Shown here: piece after piece, positions 48,319-59,387 of the stretch | How positions within the stretch are numbered: the stretch's first letter is position 1 | Layout: the number at the start of each line of letters is the position of its first letter | Source of the DNA: Rhodospirillales bacterium | GTDB lineage: Bacteria > Pseudomonadota > Alphaproteobacteria > BOG-932 > Roseiterribacteraceae | Assembly (NCBI GenBank): GCA_028291345.1 | Contig: JAQGIF010000126.1 | Location: 1 to 64,000 of the forward strand | DNA: 64,000 nt | Reading direction: 5' to 3' | Program-made: the position numbers and the translations under genes | The notes under the pieces: generated by a model | Seen by the model: the letters and a program-made list of their open reading frames with translations, nothing else | What the model was told of the DNA's origin: nothing | Database searches by the model: none

Positions 48319-48444
48319 GGGTCGAGAATACGGAAATGATAATGACCTGCTGATGTGGCGGGCGTTGCCGCAATGCGGAAGGTCGCGTAAACCGGAGCGA
48401 CGCCCTTAATTTACAGTTTTGGGCAACATAAGTTTGGGCCATTA

Positions 48445-50583
48445 ATGACCAGCTTCCGCACCGCCGTGATCGGCGCCGGCTTTATTTCGACGACGCATAT
48501 CGAGGCGTTGAAAGCGGTGGTGCCGGAAACCGAGATCGTGGCGATCGTCGACCGCAATCTGGCTCTGGCGCAAAGGCGCGCGGCGCAGTGGGGCATTCCC
48601 AACGCTTACGGGAATATAGAGGAGCTGATCGCGGCGAAGGTCGCCGATGTGGCGCATGTGCTAGCGCCGCCCGACCTGCATGCCCCCATCGCCAAGCGGC
48701 TGATCGAAGCCGGGCTGCATGTGTTGCTCGAAAAGCCGATGGCGACCTCGGTCGCGGATTGCGAGGCGCTGACGGCGCTTGCTGCCGACAACGGCGTTGT
48801 TCTCGGCATCAATCAGAATTTTGTCTTCCACCCAACCTATCGCGCCGCCCGCCGGATCTTGCTGGACGAGCGCCGGCTGGGGCCGATCCGTTCACTCCAT
48901 GTCACGTTCAACGTACCGCTGCGCCAGCTTGGCGCGCGCCAGTTCGGCCATTGGATGCTGCAGGAACCGGTCAACATCCTGCTCGAACAGGCGGTCCATC
49001 CCCTGTCGCAGATTGCTGATCTGCTTGGCGCCCCCACGGTGGTCGGCGGCCAGGCCGGCAAGCCGCTGCAGATTGCACCAGGGCGGATGGTCTATGACCG
49101 CTGGAGCGCCGATCTGATGTGCGGTGAAACGCCGACGCAGCTCTATCTGGCGTTCGGCCAAAGTTTCCATGCCTGGCGGTTCACCGCGATTTGCGACGAC
49201 GGTCTGCTTATCTGCGATCTGTCGGCGGGGCGGGTGATGGTGCAGGGCCGTGCGCAATGGCCGGAATTTCTCGATAATCTGGTCACCGGAGCGGGCGTTG
49301 CCGGGCAGATCGCCGGTCAATCGATCGGCGGGGCGGTGGGCTATCTGGCCGGCCTGCTGAAAATCCGGCCCCGGTCCGACGGCTTCTTCGTCAGTATGCG
49401 CGACAGCATCGCCGCCTTCTATAAAGCCATCCCCACCGGACATGCGCCGCTGGATGGGGCGTTCGGCGCGTCTCTGGTCGGTGTCTGCGAAACGCTGGCC
49501 GCCAAAGTTCCGGGGCTGCCGGTCCCGGCAGAGCCCGTCAAGAAAACACGCAAACCAGCCGCCAAGCCGGTTTCTACCCCTGAGCTGGTCGTGTTCGGCG
49601 GCACCGGCTTCATTGGATCTCATCTGATATCGCGGCTGGTCGCAGTGGGCAGGCCGGTTCGCGTCGTGTCGCGCGCGGCCGGGGCGCAATCGCCGCCGTT
49701 CGATTCGGCGATGGTCGAGATCATGCGTGGCAACGTAGCCAAGCGCGAAGACGTCGAACGCGCCCTTGCTGGCGCCAAGCAGGTTGTGAACCTGGCCCAT
49801 GGCGGCGGAGGCATGAGCTGGGACGAGATCAAGCGCACGATGGTCGACACTGCCGTGCTGGTCGCCGATTGCGCGGCCGCGGCCGGCGTTGCCAGGCTGG
49901 TGCATGTCGGATCGATCGCCGGCCTTTATCTCGGCGATCCCGAGCAGGTCGTTACCGGCGCCACACCGCCGGACGTCGAGGCTGAGAAGCGTAACCTCTA
50001 TGCGCGCGGCAAGGTGGAGGCTGACAAGGCGCTGCTCGCCGTTGCCGCCGAAAAGCTGCTCGACCTCGTTATCCTGCGGCCGGGTTTGGTTGTGGGCGAG
50101 GGAACGGCGGCGCTGCATGGCGGTCTCGGCTTCTTCAATAACGAACAGCATGTGATCGGCTGGAACGGAGGAACCAATCCGCTGCCCTTCGTGCTGGCTG
50201 AAGACGTTGGCGATGCGATCATAAAGGCCCTGGATACCGCTGAAATACCGGGCAAAACCTATAATCTGGTCGGCGACGTGCGTCCGACGGCGCGCGAATT
50301 CGTCGGGATGCTGATCAACGCGACGGGGCGGCCTATCGCCTACCACCCGCAATCTGTCGATTGGCTTTATGCAGCCGAACTGTTCAAGTGGGGAATAAAG
50401 CGCGCGACCGGCCAAACGCCGGATCTGCCGTCGCGCCGGGATTTGCTGTCGCGCGGCCTGCGGGCCCAGTTCGATTGCAGCGACGCAAAGCGCGATCTCG
50501 ATTGGCATCCGGTCGCCGATCGCGGGACTTTCATCGCCCGCGCTATCGAGATTCACAAAATCCCGTTCAAGCGGGTGGCATGA
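48445..50583 (+). CDS. Fusion protein: Gfo/Idh/MocA family oxidoreductase + NAD-dependent epimerase/dehydratase
   Basis: N-terminal TAVIGAGFISTTHIEALKAV...HVLLEKPMATSVADCEALTALA; linker EPVKKTRKPAAKPVSTPE; second Rossmann VVFGGTGFIGSHLISRL...VNLAHGG. Confidence 0.9.
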   Translation: MTSFRTAVIGAGFISTTHIEALKAVVPETEIVAIVDRNLALAQRRAAQWGIPNAYGNIEELIAAKVADVAHVLAPPDLHAPIAKRLIEAGLHVLLEKPMATSVADCEALTALAADNGVVLGINQNFVFHPTYRAARRILLDERRLGPIRSLHVTFNVPLRQLGARQFGHWMLQEPVNILLEQAVHPLSQIADLLGAPTVVGGQAGKPLQIAPGRMVYDRWSADLMCGETPTQLYLAFGQSFHAWRFTAICDDGLLICDLSAGRVMVQGRAQWPEFLDNLVTGAGVAGQIAGQSIGGAVGYLAGLLKIRPRSDGFFVSMRDSIAAFYKAIPTGHAPLDGAFGASLVGVCETLAAKVPGLPVPAEPVKKTRKPAAKPVSTPELVVFGGTGFIGSHLISRLVAVGRPVRVVSRAAGAQSPPFDSAMVEIMRGNVAKREDVERALAGAKQVVNLAHGGGGMSWDEIKRTMVDTAVLVADCAAAAGVARLVHVGSIAGLYLGDPEQVVTGATPPDVEAEKRNLYARGKVEADKALLAVAAEKLLDLVILRPGLVVGEGTAALHGGLGFFNNEQHVIGWNGGTNPLPFVLAEDVGDAIIKALDTAEIPGKTYNLVGDVRPTAREFVGMLINATGRPIAYHPQSVDWLYAAELFKWGIKRATGQTPDLPSRRDLLSRGLRAQFDCSDAKRDLDWHPVADRGTFIARAIEIHKIPFKRVA

Positions 50584-51725
50584 CCGACGGCGGCGCCAGT
50601 GATCGCACGATCACGCTGCTGCATGTCTTTTCAACCTTTGCCGTTGGCGGTCCGCAGACCCGGTTCGCGACCATTGCCGACAGGCTGGGACCGAAATACC
50701 GCCATCTGATCGTGTCCATGAGTGGCCGGACAGAGGCTACGGAATTATTACCGGCGCAGATCGATTACAGCTTGGTGCCGATCCACAACACGCCGCGCAA
50801 TCCCCTCGCAAACGCCTGGCGTTTCGCCAAGCAACTACGCCAGATCAGGCCCGATCAGCTTGTCACCTATAATTGGGGGGCGCTGGAATGGGCCCTGGGT
50901 AACAGGTTCGGTCCCTGCCTGCCGCATATCCATATCGAGGACGGCTTCGGGCCCGACGAGATAGTGACACGGTTCAAGCGGCGGATTTGGCTGCGCCGCG
51001 TCGGCCTGGCGCGGGCGAATCTGATTGTCGTACCGTCGCGTAATCTCGAGAGGATCGCGCTGGAGGAATGGAAATTCGATGCGTCGCGGGTGCGTTACCT
51101 ACCGAACGGGGTGGACACGCAGCGTTTCGGCGCATCGGTGCCCGAGGGCGACCGGGCCTTCGAGAAACGTCCTGGCGAACTGATCGTCGGCACCTGCGCC
51201 GCGCTGCGCCGCGAAAAAAACTTGGCCAGACTGATCCGCGCATTCGCCGCATGCCGACCGCAGAACGCCAGGCTGGTGATCTGCGGCGACGGGAGTGAGC
51301 GGGCGGCCCTGGAGGCGGCTGCGCGTGCCAACAATATTGTCGACCGGGTGATTTTCACCGGCTATCTCGCAAAGCCTGAACTGGCGCTTGCCGGCTTCGA
51401 CATTTTCGCCATGTCGTCGGATACCGAACAGATGCCTTATGGCCTGTTGGAGGCGATGTCGGCCGGCCTTCCTGTCGTATCGACCGACGTAGGCGACATC
51501 AAGGCGATCGTGTCCGACCTGAACCGGCCGTTTATCGTGAGCGCGGTCGATGAGGCGGCGCTCACCGGGGCGTTGCGCAACCTGATGAGAGACCCCGCCA
51601 TGCGTACGAAGCTTGCAGCCTCCAATTTGGTCAAGGCACGCGCCGAATTCTCGATCCAGGCAATGATCGCCGCCTATGATCGGTTGTTCGGCGATATGAG
51701 CCCGAGGCGCCGTTCCATCGCTTGA
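50580..51725 (+). CDS. Glycosyltransferase family 4
   Basis: ATGA overlap; LLHVFSTFAVGGPQTRFATIADRLG; GTCAALRREKNLARLIRAFA; EQMPYGLLEAMSAGLPVVSTDVGD. Confidence 0.92.
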   Translation: MTDGGASDRTITLLHVFSTFAVGGPQTRFATIADRLGPKYRHLIVSMSGRTEATELLPAQIDYSLVPIHNTPRNPLANAWRFAKQLRQIRPDQLVTYNWGALEWALGNRFGPCLPHIHIEDGFGPDEIVTRFKRRIWLRRVGLARANLIVVPSRNLERIALEEWKFDASRVRYLPNGVDTQRFGASVPEGDRAFEKRPGELIVGTCAALRREKNLARLIRAFAACRPQNARLVICGDGSERAALEAAARANNIVDRVIFTGYLAKPELALAGFDIFAMSSDTEQMPYGLLEAMSAGLPVVSTDVGDIKAIVSDLNRPFIVSAVDEAALTGALRNLMRDPAMRTKLAASNLVKARAEFSIQAMIAAYDRLFGDMSPRRRSIA

Positions 51726-51750
51726 CGGGGGCGATCGCGAGGCATATAAG
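51722..51750 (+). promoter_or_regulatory. Candidate str-operon promoter
   Basis: TTGACG (51722-51727), 17-nt spacer, TATAAG (51745-51750), about 230 bp upstream of rpsL and overlapping the glycosyltransferase stop. Confidence 0.75.
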
Positions 51751-51930
51751 CTCCACCTCCGCGAGGGATTGGTGGTCGGCACGTCTTAGGCCGAGACGCA
51801 GTCTTTCCGGAAAGCCTGTTTTTCGATCATAGCCGCTACCGATGACGACGATGTCGGACGGCGTTTGGGTTTTAAACCCCCTGGGCGGCTTATGCACTGT
51901 CCCTGGCGGGTTTTCGCGTTTTTCAATTTG

Positions 51931-51960
51931 CCTTGGCCGGGCTGTTCCGGTGGGCCAAGG
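51931..51960 (+). promoter_or_regulatory. Leader hairpin upstream of rpsL
   Basis: CCTTGGCC (51931-51938) / GGCCAAGG (51953-51960), 8-bp perfect stem, 14-nt loop, 19 nt before the rpsL ATG. Confidence 0.5.
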
Positions 51961-51979
51961 TTTCGGACGGGTAGAGCAG

Positions 51980-52351
51980 ATGCCGACGATCAATCAGTTG
52001 ATCCGCAAGCCGCGCCAGCCGCTGCGGGTGCGCAACAAGGTTCCCGCGCTTGAGGCATGTCCTCAGAAGCGCGGCGTATGCACGCGTGTCTATACGACGA
52101 CGCCGAAAAAGCCGAACTCGGCGCTCCGCAAGGTCGCCCGCGTGCGGCTGACCAACGGGTTCGAAGTCACCAGCTATATTCCCGGTGAAGGCCACAACCT
52201 TCAGGAGCACTCCGTGGTGATGATCCGCGGCGGTCGCGTGAAGGATCTTCCCGGTGTCCGTTATCACATCATCCGCGGATCGCTCGATACGCAGGGCGTC
52301 AAGGACCGTAAACAATCGCGCTCGAAGTACGGCGCGAAGCGGCCGAAATAA
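51980..52351 (+). CDS. rpsL: 30S ribosomal protein S12
   Basis: [80 protein letters not shown]. Confidence 0.99.
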   Translation: MPTINQLIRKPRQPLRVRNKVPALEACPQKRGVCTRVYTTTPKKPNSALRKVARVRLTNGFEVTSYIPGEGHNLQEHSVVMIRGGRVKDLPGVRYHIIRGSLDTQGVKDRKQSRSKYGAKRPK

Positions 52352-52369
52352 GGCGAGGAGTAGTAAGCA

Positions 52370-52840
52370 ATGTCGCGTCGTCGCCAAGCCGAGAAGCGTG
52401 AAATTCTGCCGGACGCCAAGTTCGCGGACATCACTCTGGCCAAATTCATGAACGTCATGATGGTCGATGGGAAAAAGTCCGTCGCCGAAGGCGCGGTCTA
52501 TGATGCCCTCGACCGGATCGCCCAGCGGACCCGTGCGGAGCCGCTGCGCATTTTCCATGATGCGCTCAACAACGTTCGCCCTTATGTCGAAGTGCGGTCG
52601 CGCCGCGTCGGTGGCGCCACCTACCAGGTGCCCGTCGAAGTGCGCCCCGAGCGCAGCCAGGCTTTGGCCATCCGCTGGCTGATCACCGCATCGCGCGCCC
52701 GGTCCGAGCGCACGATGATGGAGCGTCTGTCGAATGAGCTGATGGACGCGGCGCAGCAGCGCGGCACCGCCGTTAAGAAGCGCGAAGACACCCATCGTAT
52801 GGCGGAGGCGAACAAGGCCTTCTCCCACTACCGCTGGTAA
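52370..52840 (+). CDS. rpsG: 30S ribosomal protein S7
   Basis: [40 protein letters not shown]; canonical length. Confidence 0.99.
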   Translation: MSRRRQAEKREILPDAKFADITLAKFMNVMMVDGKKSVAEGAVYDALDRIAQRTRAEPLRIFHDALNNVRPYVEVRSRRVGGATYQVPVEVRPERSQALAIRWLITASRARSERTMMERLSNELMDAAQQRGTAVKKREDTHRMAEANKAFSHYRW

Positions 52841-52858
52841 TCTGGGCTTTATATTCCC

Positions 52859-54901
52859 ATGTCCCGCAACCATCCTCTCGAGCGTTACCGCAATATCGGC
52901 ATCATGGCCCACATTGATGCCGGTAAGACGACGACAACCGAGCGAATCCTTTATTATACTGGGAAGTCCTCCCGGATCGGCGAGGTGCATGAAGGCACCG
53001 CGACGATGGATTGGATGGAGCAGGAGCAGGAACGCGGCATCACGATCACATCTGCCGCGACGACCTGTTACTGGAACGACCACCGCATCAACATCATCGA
53101 CACGCCTGGCCATGTCGATTTCACCATCGAAGTTGAGCGTTCATTGCGCGTCCTCGATGGTGCGATCACCGTGTTCGACGCGGTTGCCGGCGTCGAGCCG
53201 CAATCCGAAACCGTGTGGCGCCAGGCCGACAAATACGGCGTGTCGCGGATCTGCTTCATCAACAAAATGGATCGGGTCGGCGCGAATTTCTACCGGACAG
53301 TGGACATGATCGCCGAGCGCCTCGGGGCCACGCCCCTGGTGCTGCAGCTGCCGATCGGTTCCGAGTCCGGTTTCGCCGGCGTCATCGATTTGCTTAAGAA
53401 CAAAGCCATCGTCTGGAAAGACGAGACGCTGGGCGCCGAATTCTACGAGACCGATATCCCGGCCAATCTGGTCCAACACGCAGCTGAATATCGCGCGGCG
53501 CTGATCGAATTGGCTGTCGACCAGGACGATGCGGCTCTCGAGTCCTATGTCGGCGGCGTCGAGCCCTCGATCGAGGCGCTGAAGGCTTGTATTCGTCGCG
53601 GCACGATCGCCGGGACGTTCGTGCCGGTGACCTGCGGCGCCGCTTTCAAGAATAAGGGCATTCAGCCGCTGCTAGATGCGGTCGTTGATTATCTGCCGTC
53701 GCCGCTCGATGCGAGCGAACTGGCGGTTCAGCCTGACGATGACGCGGCGTTCGCCGGTCTGGCGTTCAAGGTGATGAACGACCCGGTGGTCGGCACGTTG
53801 ACTTTCGTGCGGATTTACGCGGGCAAGCTCGAAGCCGGCACGACTGTGCTGAATTCGGTGCGGCGTCGGTCCGAGACGGTCGACCGGATGCTTGAGATGC
53901 ATGCCAATGCGCGCGAAGAGATCGCGGTGGCCTATGCCGGCGACATCGTTGCGCTGCCCGGCCTTACTGTGACCAGCACCGGCGATACGCTGTGCGATCC
54001 GGTCGCGCCGGTCGTGCTTCAGAGCATCGCCTTCCCGGAACCGGTGATCGAGGTCGCGGTCGAAGCCAAGACGGCCGCGGACCAGGAAAAGATGAGCGCG
54101 GCCTTGGCGCGTCTCGCGCAGGAAGATCCGACCTTCAAGGTGGCCCTCGATCCCGAAAGCGGCCAGACCGTCATCCGCGGTATGGGCGAATTGCACCTTG
54201 AGATCATCGTCGATCGCATGAAGCGCGAGTTCAAGGTGAACGCCAATGTCGGCACGCCGCAGGTCGCCTATCGCGAGACGATCACTCGCCGCGCCGAGAT
54301 CGATTACACTCACGACAAGCTGCTTGGCGGCAGCGAGCATTTCGCCCGCATAAAGCTGGATTTCGCGCCCGGCGATGTCGGTTCGGGTTTCGCCTTCGAA
54401 TCGAAGATCGCGAAGGACGCGATACCGGTCGAATTCGTGTCGAGCGTGCGCAACGGATTGAATTCGGCTAAGGAATCGGGCGTTCTCGCTGGTTTTCCGG
54501 TTGTCGATTTCAGTGTCGCCCTGGTTGATGGGGCCTGTCGCGATGCGGCGTCTTCGGCGTTGGATTTCGAGGTCGCGGCCCGCGTCGCTTTCAAGGAAGG
54601 GATGCGCAAGGCCGCTCCTGTCCTGCTAGAGCCGGTTATGCGGGTCGAGATTTTGACACCTGAAGATTACATGGGCGATATTATTGGCGATCTAAGCTCG
54701 CGTCGCGGACAGATATCGGGTATGGATCAGCGTGGTCCCGCTCGTTCGATCGATGCGATGGCGCCGCTCGCCAACATGTTCGGCTATGTCAACACGCTTC
54801 GCTCCATGAGCAAGGGGCGTGCACAATATAGTATGCAATTCGATCACTACGACCCGGTGCCTCAGGCGATTGCCGACGAGGTTCGGGCAAAGCTCGCTTG
54901 A
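52859..54901 (+). CDS. fusA: Elongation factor G, divergent domain IV
   Basis: GTPase motifs [33 protein letters not shown]; str-operon position; domain IV loops altered (see findings). Confidence 0.96.
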   Translation: MSRNHPLERYRNIGIMAHIDAGKTTTTERILYYTGKSSRIGEVHEGTATMDWMEQEQERGITITSAATTCYWNDHRINIIDTPGHVDFTIEVERSLRVLDGAITVFDAVAGVEPQSETVWRQADKYGVSRICFINKMDRVGANFYRTVDMIAERLGATPLVLQLPIGSESGFAGVIDLLKNKAIVWKDETLGAEFYETDIPANLVQHAAEYRAALIELAVDQDDAALESYVGGVEPSIEALKACIRRGTIAGTFVPVTCGAAFKNKGIQPLLDAVVDYLPSPLDASELAVQPDDDAAFAGLAFKVMNDPVVGTLTFVRIYAGKLEAGTTVLNSVRRRSETVDRMLEMHANAREEIAVAYAGDIVALPGLTVTSTGDTLCDPVAPVVLQSIAFPEPVIEVAVEAKTAADQEKMSAALARLAQEDPTFKVALDPESGQTVIRGMGELHLEIIVDRMKREFKVNANVGTPQVAYRETITRRAEIDYTHDKLLGGSEHFARIKLDFAPGDVGSGFAFESKIAKDAIPVEFVSSVRNGLNSAKESGVLAGFPVVDFSVALVDGACRDAASSALDFEVAARVAFKEGMRKAAPVLLEPVMRVEILTPEDYMGDIIGDLSSRRGQISGMDQRGPARSIDAMAPLANMFGYVNTLRSMSKGRAQYSMQFDHYDPVPQAIADEVRAKLA

Positions 54902-54955
54902 ATAGTTTCGTTAGTCTCTAACTGCCCACGACTGGGCAAATTGGCGGAGTAGAAA

Positions 54956-56143
54956 ATGGCCAAATCTAAGTTTGAGCGGAATAAGCCGCACTGCAATATC
55001 GGCACCATCGGTCACGTCGATCATGGCAAGACTTCGCTGACAGCGGCGATCACCAAGGTCCTGGCCAAGTCGGGCGGCGCTACCTACACCGCGTACGATC
55101 AGATCGACAAGGCGCCGGAAGAAAAGGCGCGTGGCATCACGATCGCGACGGCGCACGTCGAGTATGAGACGAAGAATCGCCATTATGCTCACGTCGATTG
55201 CCCCGGTCACGCTGACTACGTGAAGAACATGATCACCGGCGCCGCGCAGATGGACGGCGCGATTCTGGTTGTGTCTGCCGCCGACGGCCCGATGCCCCAG
55301 ACCCGCGAGCACATCCTGCTCGCCCGTCAGGTCGGCGTGCCGGCGATCGTCGTTTTCATGAACAAGATGGACATGGCCGATCCGGAACTGGCCGAGCTGG
55401 TCGAGATGGAAATCCGCGAGCTTCTGTCGAAGTATGATTTCCCCGGCGACGACATTCCGATCGTGAAGGGCTCGGCCCTGGTCGCGCTCGAGGATGGTGA
55501 CCCGATCCTCGGCGAAAACGCGATCCTGGAGCTGATGGAAGCTGTCGATATCAGCATCCCGCAGCCGGAGCGCCCGATCGACCGTCCGTTCCTGATGCCG
55601 ATCGAAGACGTGTTCTCGATCTCCGGCCGAGGCACCGTCGTCACGGGCCGCGTTGAGCGCGGGATCGTCAAGGTTGGCGAGGAAATCGAGATCGTCGGTC
55701 TGAAGAACACCGTCAAGACGGTGGTCACCGGCGTCGAAATGTTCCGCAAACTGCTCGATCAGGGCCAGGCGGGCGACAATGTCGGCTGCCTGCTGCGCGG
55801 CACCAAGCGTGAAGATGTCGAGCGCGGCCAGGTTCTGGCCAAGCCGGGTTCGATCACTCCGCACACCAAGTTCACGGCGGAAGCCTATATTCTGACGAAG
55901 GAAGAGGGTGGCCGTCACACGCCGTTCTTCACCAACTATCGTCCGCAGTTCTACTTCCGCACGACCGACGTCACCGGAATGGTCGAGCTGCCGGAAGGCA
56001 CCGAGATGGTCATGCCGGGCGACAACGTGTCGATCGTCGTGAAGCTGATTGCGCCGATCGCGATGGACGAAGGCCTGCGCTTCGCGATTCGTGAAGGCGG
56101 CCGGACCGTCGGTTCGGGCGTCGTCGCCAAAGTTCTCGAATAG
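54956..56143 (+). CDS. tuf: Elongation factor Tu
   Basis: [24 protein letters not shown]; canonical length, 395 aa. Confidence 0.99.
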   Translation: MAKSKFERNKPHCNIGTIGHVDHGKTSLTAAITKVLAKSGGATYTAYDQIDKAPEEKARGITIATAHVEYETKNRHYAHVDCPGHADYVKNMITGAAQMDGAILVVSAADGPMPQTREHILLARQVGVPAIVVFMNKMDMADPELAELVEMEIRELLSKYDFPGDDIPIVKGSALVALEDGDPILGENAILELMEAVDISIPQPERPIDRPFLMPIEDVFSISGRGTVVTGRVERGIVKVGEEIEIVGLKNTVKTVVTGVEMFRKLLDQGQAGDNVGCLLRGTKREDVERGQVLAKPGSITPHTKFTAEAYILTKEEGGRHTPFFTNYRPQFYFRTTDVTGMVELPEGTEMVMPGDNVSIVVKLIAPIAMDEGLRFAIREGGRTVGSGVVAKVLE

Positions 56144-56186
56144 TCATCGCGGGACTTTCTCTAAGCCACCGCAAGGACAAGGAAAA

Positions 56187-56495
56187 ATGGATACTCAAAG
56201 CATCCGCATACGCCTGAAGGCGTTCGACCATCGCGTGCTCGACCAGTCGACCAGCGAGATCGTCTCCACCGCGAAGCGCACAGGCGCCCGCGTTCGTGGC
56301 CCGATCCCGCTGCCGACGCGGATCGAGAAATTCACGGTGCTGAGAGGTCCCCATATCGACAAGAAAAGCCGCGAACAGTTTGAGATCCGCACCCATAAGC
56401 GGCTCCTCGACATCGTGGACCCGACGCCCCAGACGGTGGACGCGCTGATGAAGCTCGACCTCGCCGCGGGCGTCGATGTCGAGATCAAGCTGTAA
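56187..56495 (+). CDS. rpsJ: 30S ribosomal protein S10
   Basis: [26 protein letters not shown]...[33 protein letters not shown] at 56187. Confidence 0.98.
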   Translation: MDTQSIRIRLKAFDHRVLDQSTSEIVSTAKRTGARVRGPIPLPTRIEKFTVLRGPHIDKKSREQFEIRTHKRLLDIVDPTPQTVDALMKLDLAAGVDVEIKL

Positions 56496-56505
56496 GAGTC
56501 GCAAA

Positions 56506-57282
56506 ATGACCACTGTTCAACCAACACGCACCGGGCTCGTCGCTCTGAAGATGGGCATGACGCGCCTCTTCAACGACGCCGGCGATCAGGTGCCCGTTAC
56601 CGTCCTTAAAGTGGACGAATGCCGGGTCATCTCGCACCTCACGGTCGAAACCAACGGCTATACTGCTCTCCAGCTCGGATTTGGTACCGCCAAGGTTAAG
56701 AACGTGTCCAAGGCGGTGCGCGGGCATTTCGCCAAGGCGAAGGTCGAGCCCTCGAAAAAGGTCGTGGAATTCCGTGTCCCTCCGGAGGCTTTGGTCGAAG
56801 TCGGGGCCGAAATCACGGCAGACCATTTCGTCGCCGGGCAGCAGGTCGACGTGACGGGCGTGACGGTCGGCAAGGGCTTCGCCGGCGGCATGAAGCGCTG
56901 GAACTTCGGCGGCCTTCGGGCAACCCACGGCGTGTCGGTCTCGCATCGCAGTCTCGGTTCGACCGGTAACCGCCAGGATCCGGGCCGAACCTTCCCGGGC
57001 AAGAAGATGGCTGGTCATCTGGGCGATGAGCAGGTCACGACGCTCAATCTGCAGGTCGTTTCGGTCGATGCCGAAAAAGGTCTGATCATGGTCAAAGGCT
57101 GCGTCCCCGGCTCCGACGGCAAATGGGTGCTGATCCGCGATGCGATTAAGCGGCCGCGTTCCAAGGATTTGCCGTTCCCGGCAGCTGTGCGCGCCATCGC
57201 GTCCGAGGCTCCCACTGTTGAAGCGGCGCCTGCTGATACGGCAATCGCGGAAACGCCCGCCGCCACTGAGAGCGAGGGCTGA
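56506..57282 (+). CDS. rplC: 50S ribosomal protein L3
   Basis: [74 protein letters not shown]; Ala/Pro/Glu-rich tail. Confidence 0.98.
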   Translation: MTTVQPTRTGLVALKMGMTRLFNDAGDQVPVTVLKVDECRVISHLTVETNGYTALQLGFGTAKVKNVSKAVRGHFAKAKVEPSKKVVEFRVPPEALVEVGAEITADHFVAGQQVDVTGVTVGKGFAGGMKRWNFGGLRATHGVSVSHRSLGSTGNRQDPGRTFPGKKMAGHLGDEQVTTLNLQVVSVDAEKGLIMVKGCVPGSDGKWVLIRDAIKRPRSKDLPFPAAVRAIASEAPTVEAAPADTAIAETPAATESEG

Positions 57283-57285
57283 GTT

Positions 57286-57906
57286 ATGAAGGTTCCTGTC
57301 AAGAATTTGGCCAACGAAGCGGTCGGCGAGATCGAACTCGACGATACGGTTTTCGGGCTTGCGGTGCGCGAGGATCTGATCCATCGCGCCGTGAACTGGC
57401 AGCTGGCCAAGCGGCGCAGCGGCAATCACAAGACCAAAGGCATCAGCGAGATCAGCGGCACGACCAAAAAGCCCTATAATCAAAAGGGCACCGGTCGTGC
57501 ACGTCAGGGCTCGCTGCGGAGCCCGCAGTTCCGCGGCGGCGCCCGGATTTTCGGGCCGGTCGTCCGCAGCCACGAACATGATTTGACCAAGAAGGTCCGT
57601 AAGCTGGCGCTGAAGACGGCGCTGTCGGCCAAGGCCGCCGCGGGTCAGCTGGTCATCCTCGACACGATCGAAACGGCTTCGCACAAGACCAAGGCGATGG
57701 CCGCCACGTTCAAAACGATGGGTTTCGAGTCGCTGTTGGTCATCGATGGCGCGACGGTGAATGAGAATTTCGCCCGTGCCGCGCGGAACATCCCGCTGGT
57801 CGATGTTCTGCCCAGCCAAGGCGCGAACGTTTACGACATCATCCGCCGTAACATCTTGGTCCTGACCAAGAGCGCGGTCAGCGACCTGGAGGCGCGGCTT
57901 AAATGA
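57286..57906 (+). CDS. rplD: 50S ribosomal protein L4
   Basis: [35 protein letters not shown]. Confidence 0.98.
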   Translation: MKVPVKNLANEAVGEIELDDTVFGLAVREDLIHRAVNWQLAKRRSGNHKTKGISEISGTTKKPYNQKGTGRARQGSLRSPQFRGGARIFGPVVRSHEHDLTKKVRKLALKTALSAKAAAGQLVILDTIETASHKTKAMAATFKTMGFESLLVIDGATVNENFARAARNIPLVDVLPSQGANVYDIIRRNILVLTKSAVSDLEARLK

Positions 57907-58253
57907 GCGCAGTAAAAAAACGCCGCTTCGGCTTCGGCCGGGCGGCAGCCCCCGAGGCGGGAATCGATCCCCGCCATTACGACATCATCACCGCGCCCAT
58001 CATCACCGAGAAGGCGACGATGGGGTCGGAATACGGCCAGGTGACGTTCCGCGTTCCTCTCACGGCGACTAAGCCTGAGATCAAGGCGGCGGTCGAGGCC
58101 CTGTTCAAGGTGGAAGTGAAGGCGGTCAATACGTTGATCGCCAAGGGTAAGACCAAGCGCTTCAAGGGCCTGCCGGGTCGCCGGTCGGACGTGAAGAAGG
58201 CAGTTGTGACGCTGGCCGCCGGCCAGTCGATCGACGTGACCACGGGCGTTTAA
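57903..58253 (+). CDS. rplW: 50S ribosomal protein L23
   Basis: [53 protein letters not shown]. Confidence 0.98.
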   Translation: MSAVKKRRFGFGRAAAPEAGIDPRHYDIITAPIITEKATMGSEYGQVTFRVPLTATKPEIKAAVEALFKVEVKAVNTLIAKGKTKRFKGLPGRRSDVKKAVVTLAAGQSIDVTTGV

Positions 58254-58255
58254 CG

Positions 58256-59083
58256 ATGGCACTTAAACATTACCGTCCCATGACTCCGGGCACGCGCCAG
58301 CTGGTGCTGGTCGACCGCTCGGAACTGTACAAGGGCAAGCCGGTCAAGGCGCTGACTGAAGGTCTGAACAAGACCGGCGGGCGCAATAACTTCGGCAACA
58401 TCACCTCATGGCAACGCGGCGGCGGTCACAAGCGCCGCTATCGCCTGGTCGACTTCAAGCGTCGCAAGTTCGACGTGCCGGCGAAGGTCGAGCGGTTGGA
58501 ATATGATCCGAACCGCACGGCGTTCATCATGCTGATCACCTATGCCGATGGCGAGCAGTCCTATGTTTTGGCGCCGCAGCGCATTGCGGTCGGCGACACG
58601 GTCGTGTCGTCCGAACGCGCCGACATCAAGCCGGGCAACGCGATGCCGCTGAAGAACATGCCGATCGGCACGATCGTGCATAATGTCGAGATGAAGGTCG
58701 GCCATGGCGGTCAACTCGCCCGCTCGGCGGGGACCTATGTACAGCTCGTCGGCCGTGATGCGGGCTACGCCCAGCTGAAACTGTCGTCCGGCGAACTGCG
58801 CATCGTACGCGGCGAGTGCATGGCGACGATCGGCGCGGTGTCGAACCCCGATAAGTCCAACGAGTCGATGGGCAAGGCGGGCCGCAATCGCTGGAAGGGC
58901 ATCCGTCCGCACGTTCGCGGCGTCGTGATGAACCCGGTCGATCACCCGCATGGCGGCGGTGAAGGCCGCACCTCGGGCGGCCGTCATCCAGTCACCCCGT
59001 GGGGCAAGGGCACCAAGGGTAACAAGACACGCAACAACAAGACGTCGGACCGGCTGATTATCCGCCGCCGTAACAAGAAATAG
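58256..59083 (+). CDS. rplB: 50S ribosomal protein L2
   Basis: [67 protein letters not shown]. Confidence 0.99.
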   Translation: MALKHYRPMTPGTRQLVLVDRSELYKGKPVKALTEGLNKTGGRNNFGNITSWQRGGGHKRRYRLVDFKRRKFDVPAKVERLEYDPNRTAFIMLITYADGEQSYVLAPQRIAVGDTVVSSERADIKPGNAMPLKNMPIGTIVHNVEMKVGHGGQLARSAGTYVQLVGRDAGYAQLKLSSGELRIVRGECMATIGAVSNPDKSNESMGKAGRNRWKGIRPHVRGVVMNPVDHPHGGGEGRTSGGRHPVTPWGKGTKGNKTRNNKTSDRLIIRRRNKK

Positions 59084-59092
59084 GCCGCAGCT

Positions 59093-59371
59093 ATGGCACG
59101 TTCAGTTTGGAAGGGTCCCTTCCTTGACGGCTACCTTCTCAAGAAGGCAGACAAGTCGCGCAGCTCGGGTCGCAACGAGATCCTCAAGATCTGGTCGCGT
59201 CGCTCGACCATACTTCCCCAATTCGTTGGGCTGACTTTCGGCGTTTATAACGGCCAGAAGTTCATCCCGGTTTTGGTCACCGACAACATGATCGGCCACA
59301 AGTTCGGCGAGTTCTCGCCGACGCGGACCTTCTATGGTCATGCGTCGGACAAGAAGTCGAAGCGCTCGTAA
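59093..59371 (+). CDS. rpsS: 30S ribosomal protein S19
   Basis: [43 protein letters not shown]. Confidence 0.99.
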   Translation: MARSVWKGPFLDGYLLKKADKSRSSGRNEILKIWSRRSTILPQFVGLTFGVYNGQKFIPVLVTDNMIGHKFGEFSPTRTFYGHASDKKSKRS

Positions 59372-59387
59372 GCGGCTGGAGGGAACG

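Noticed and set aside
48892-50556. 554-aa minus-strand ORF
   Set aside because: Antisense to the oxidoreductase-epimerase fusion; shadow ORF despite length.
51923-53113. 396-aa minus-strand ORF across rpsL-rpsG-fusA
   Set aside because: Antisense to three highly conserved genes.
54911-55918. 335-aa minus-strand ORF
   Set aside because: Antisense to tuf; shadow frame.
56485-57819. 444-aa minus-strand ORF
   Set aside because: Antisense to rplC/rplD; shadow frame.
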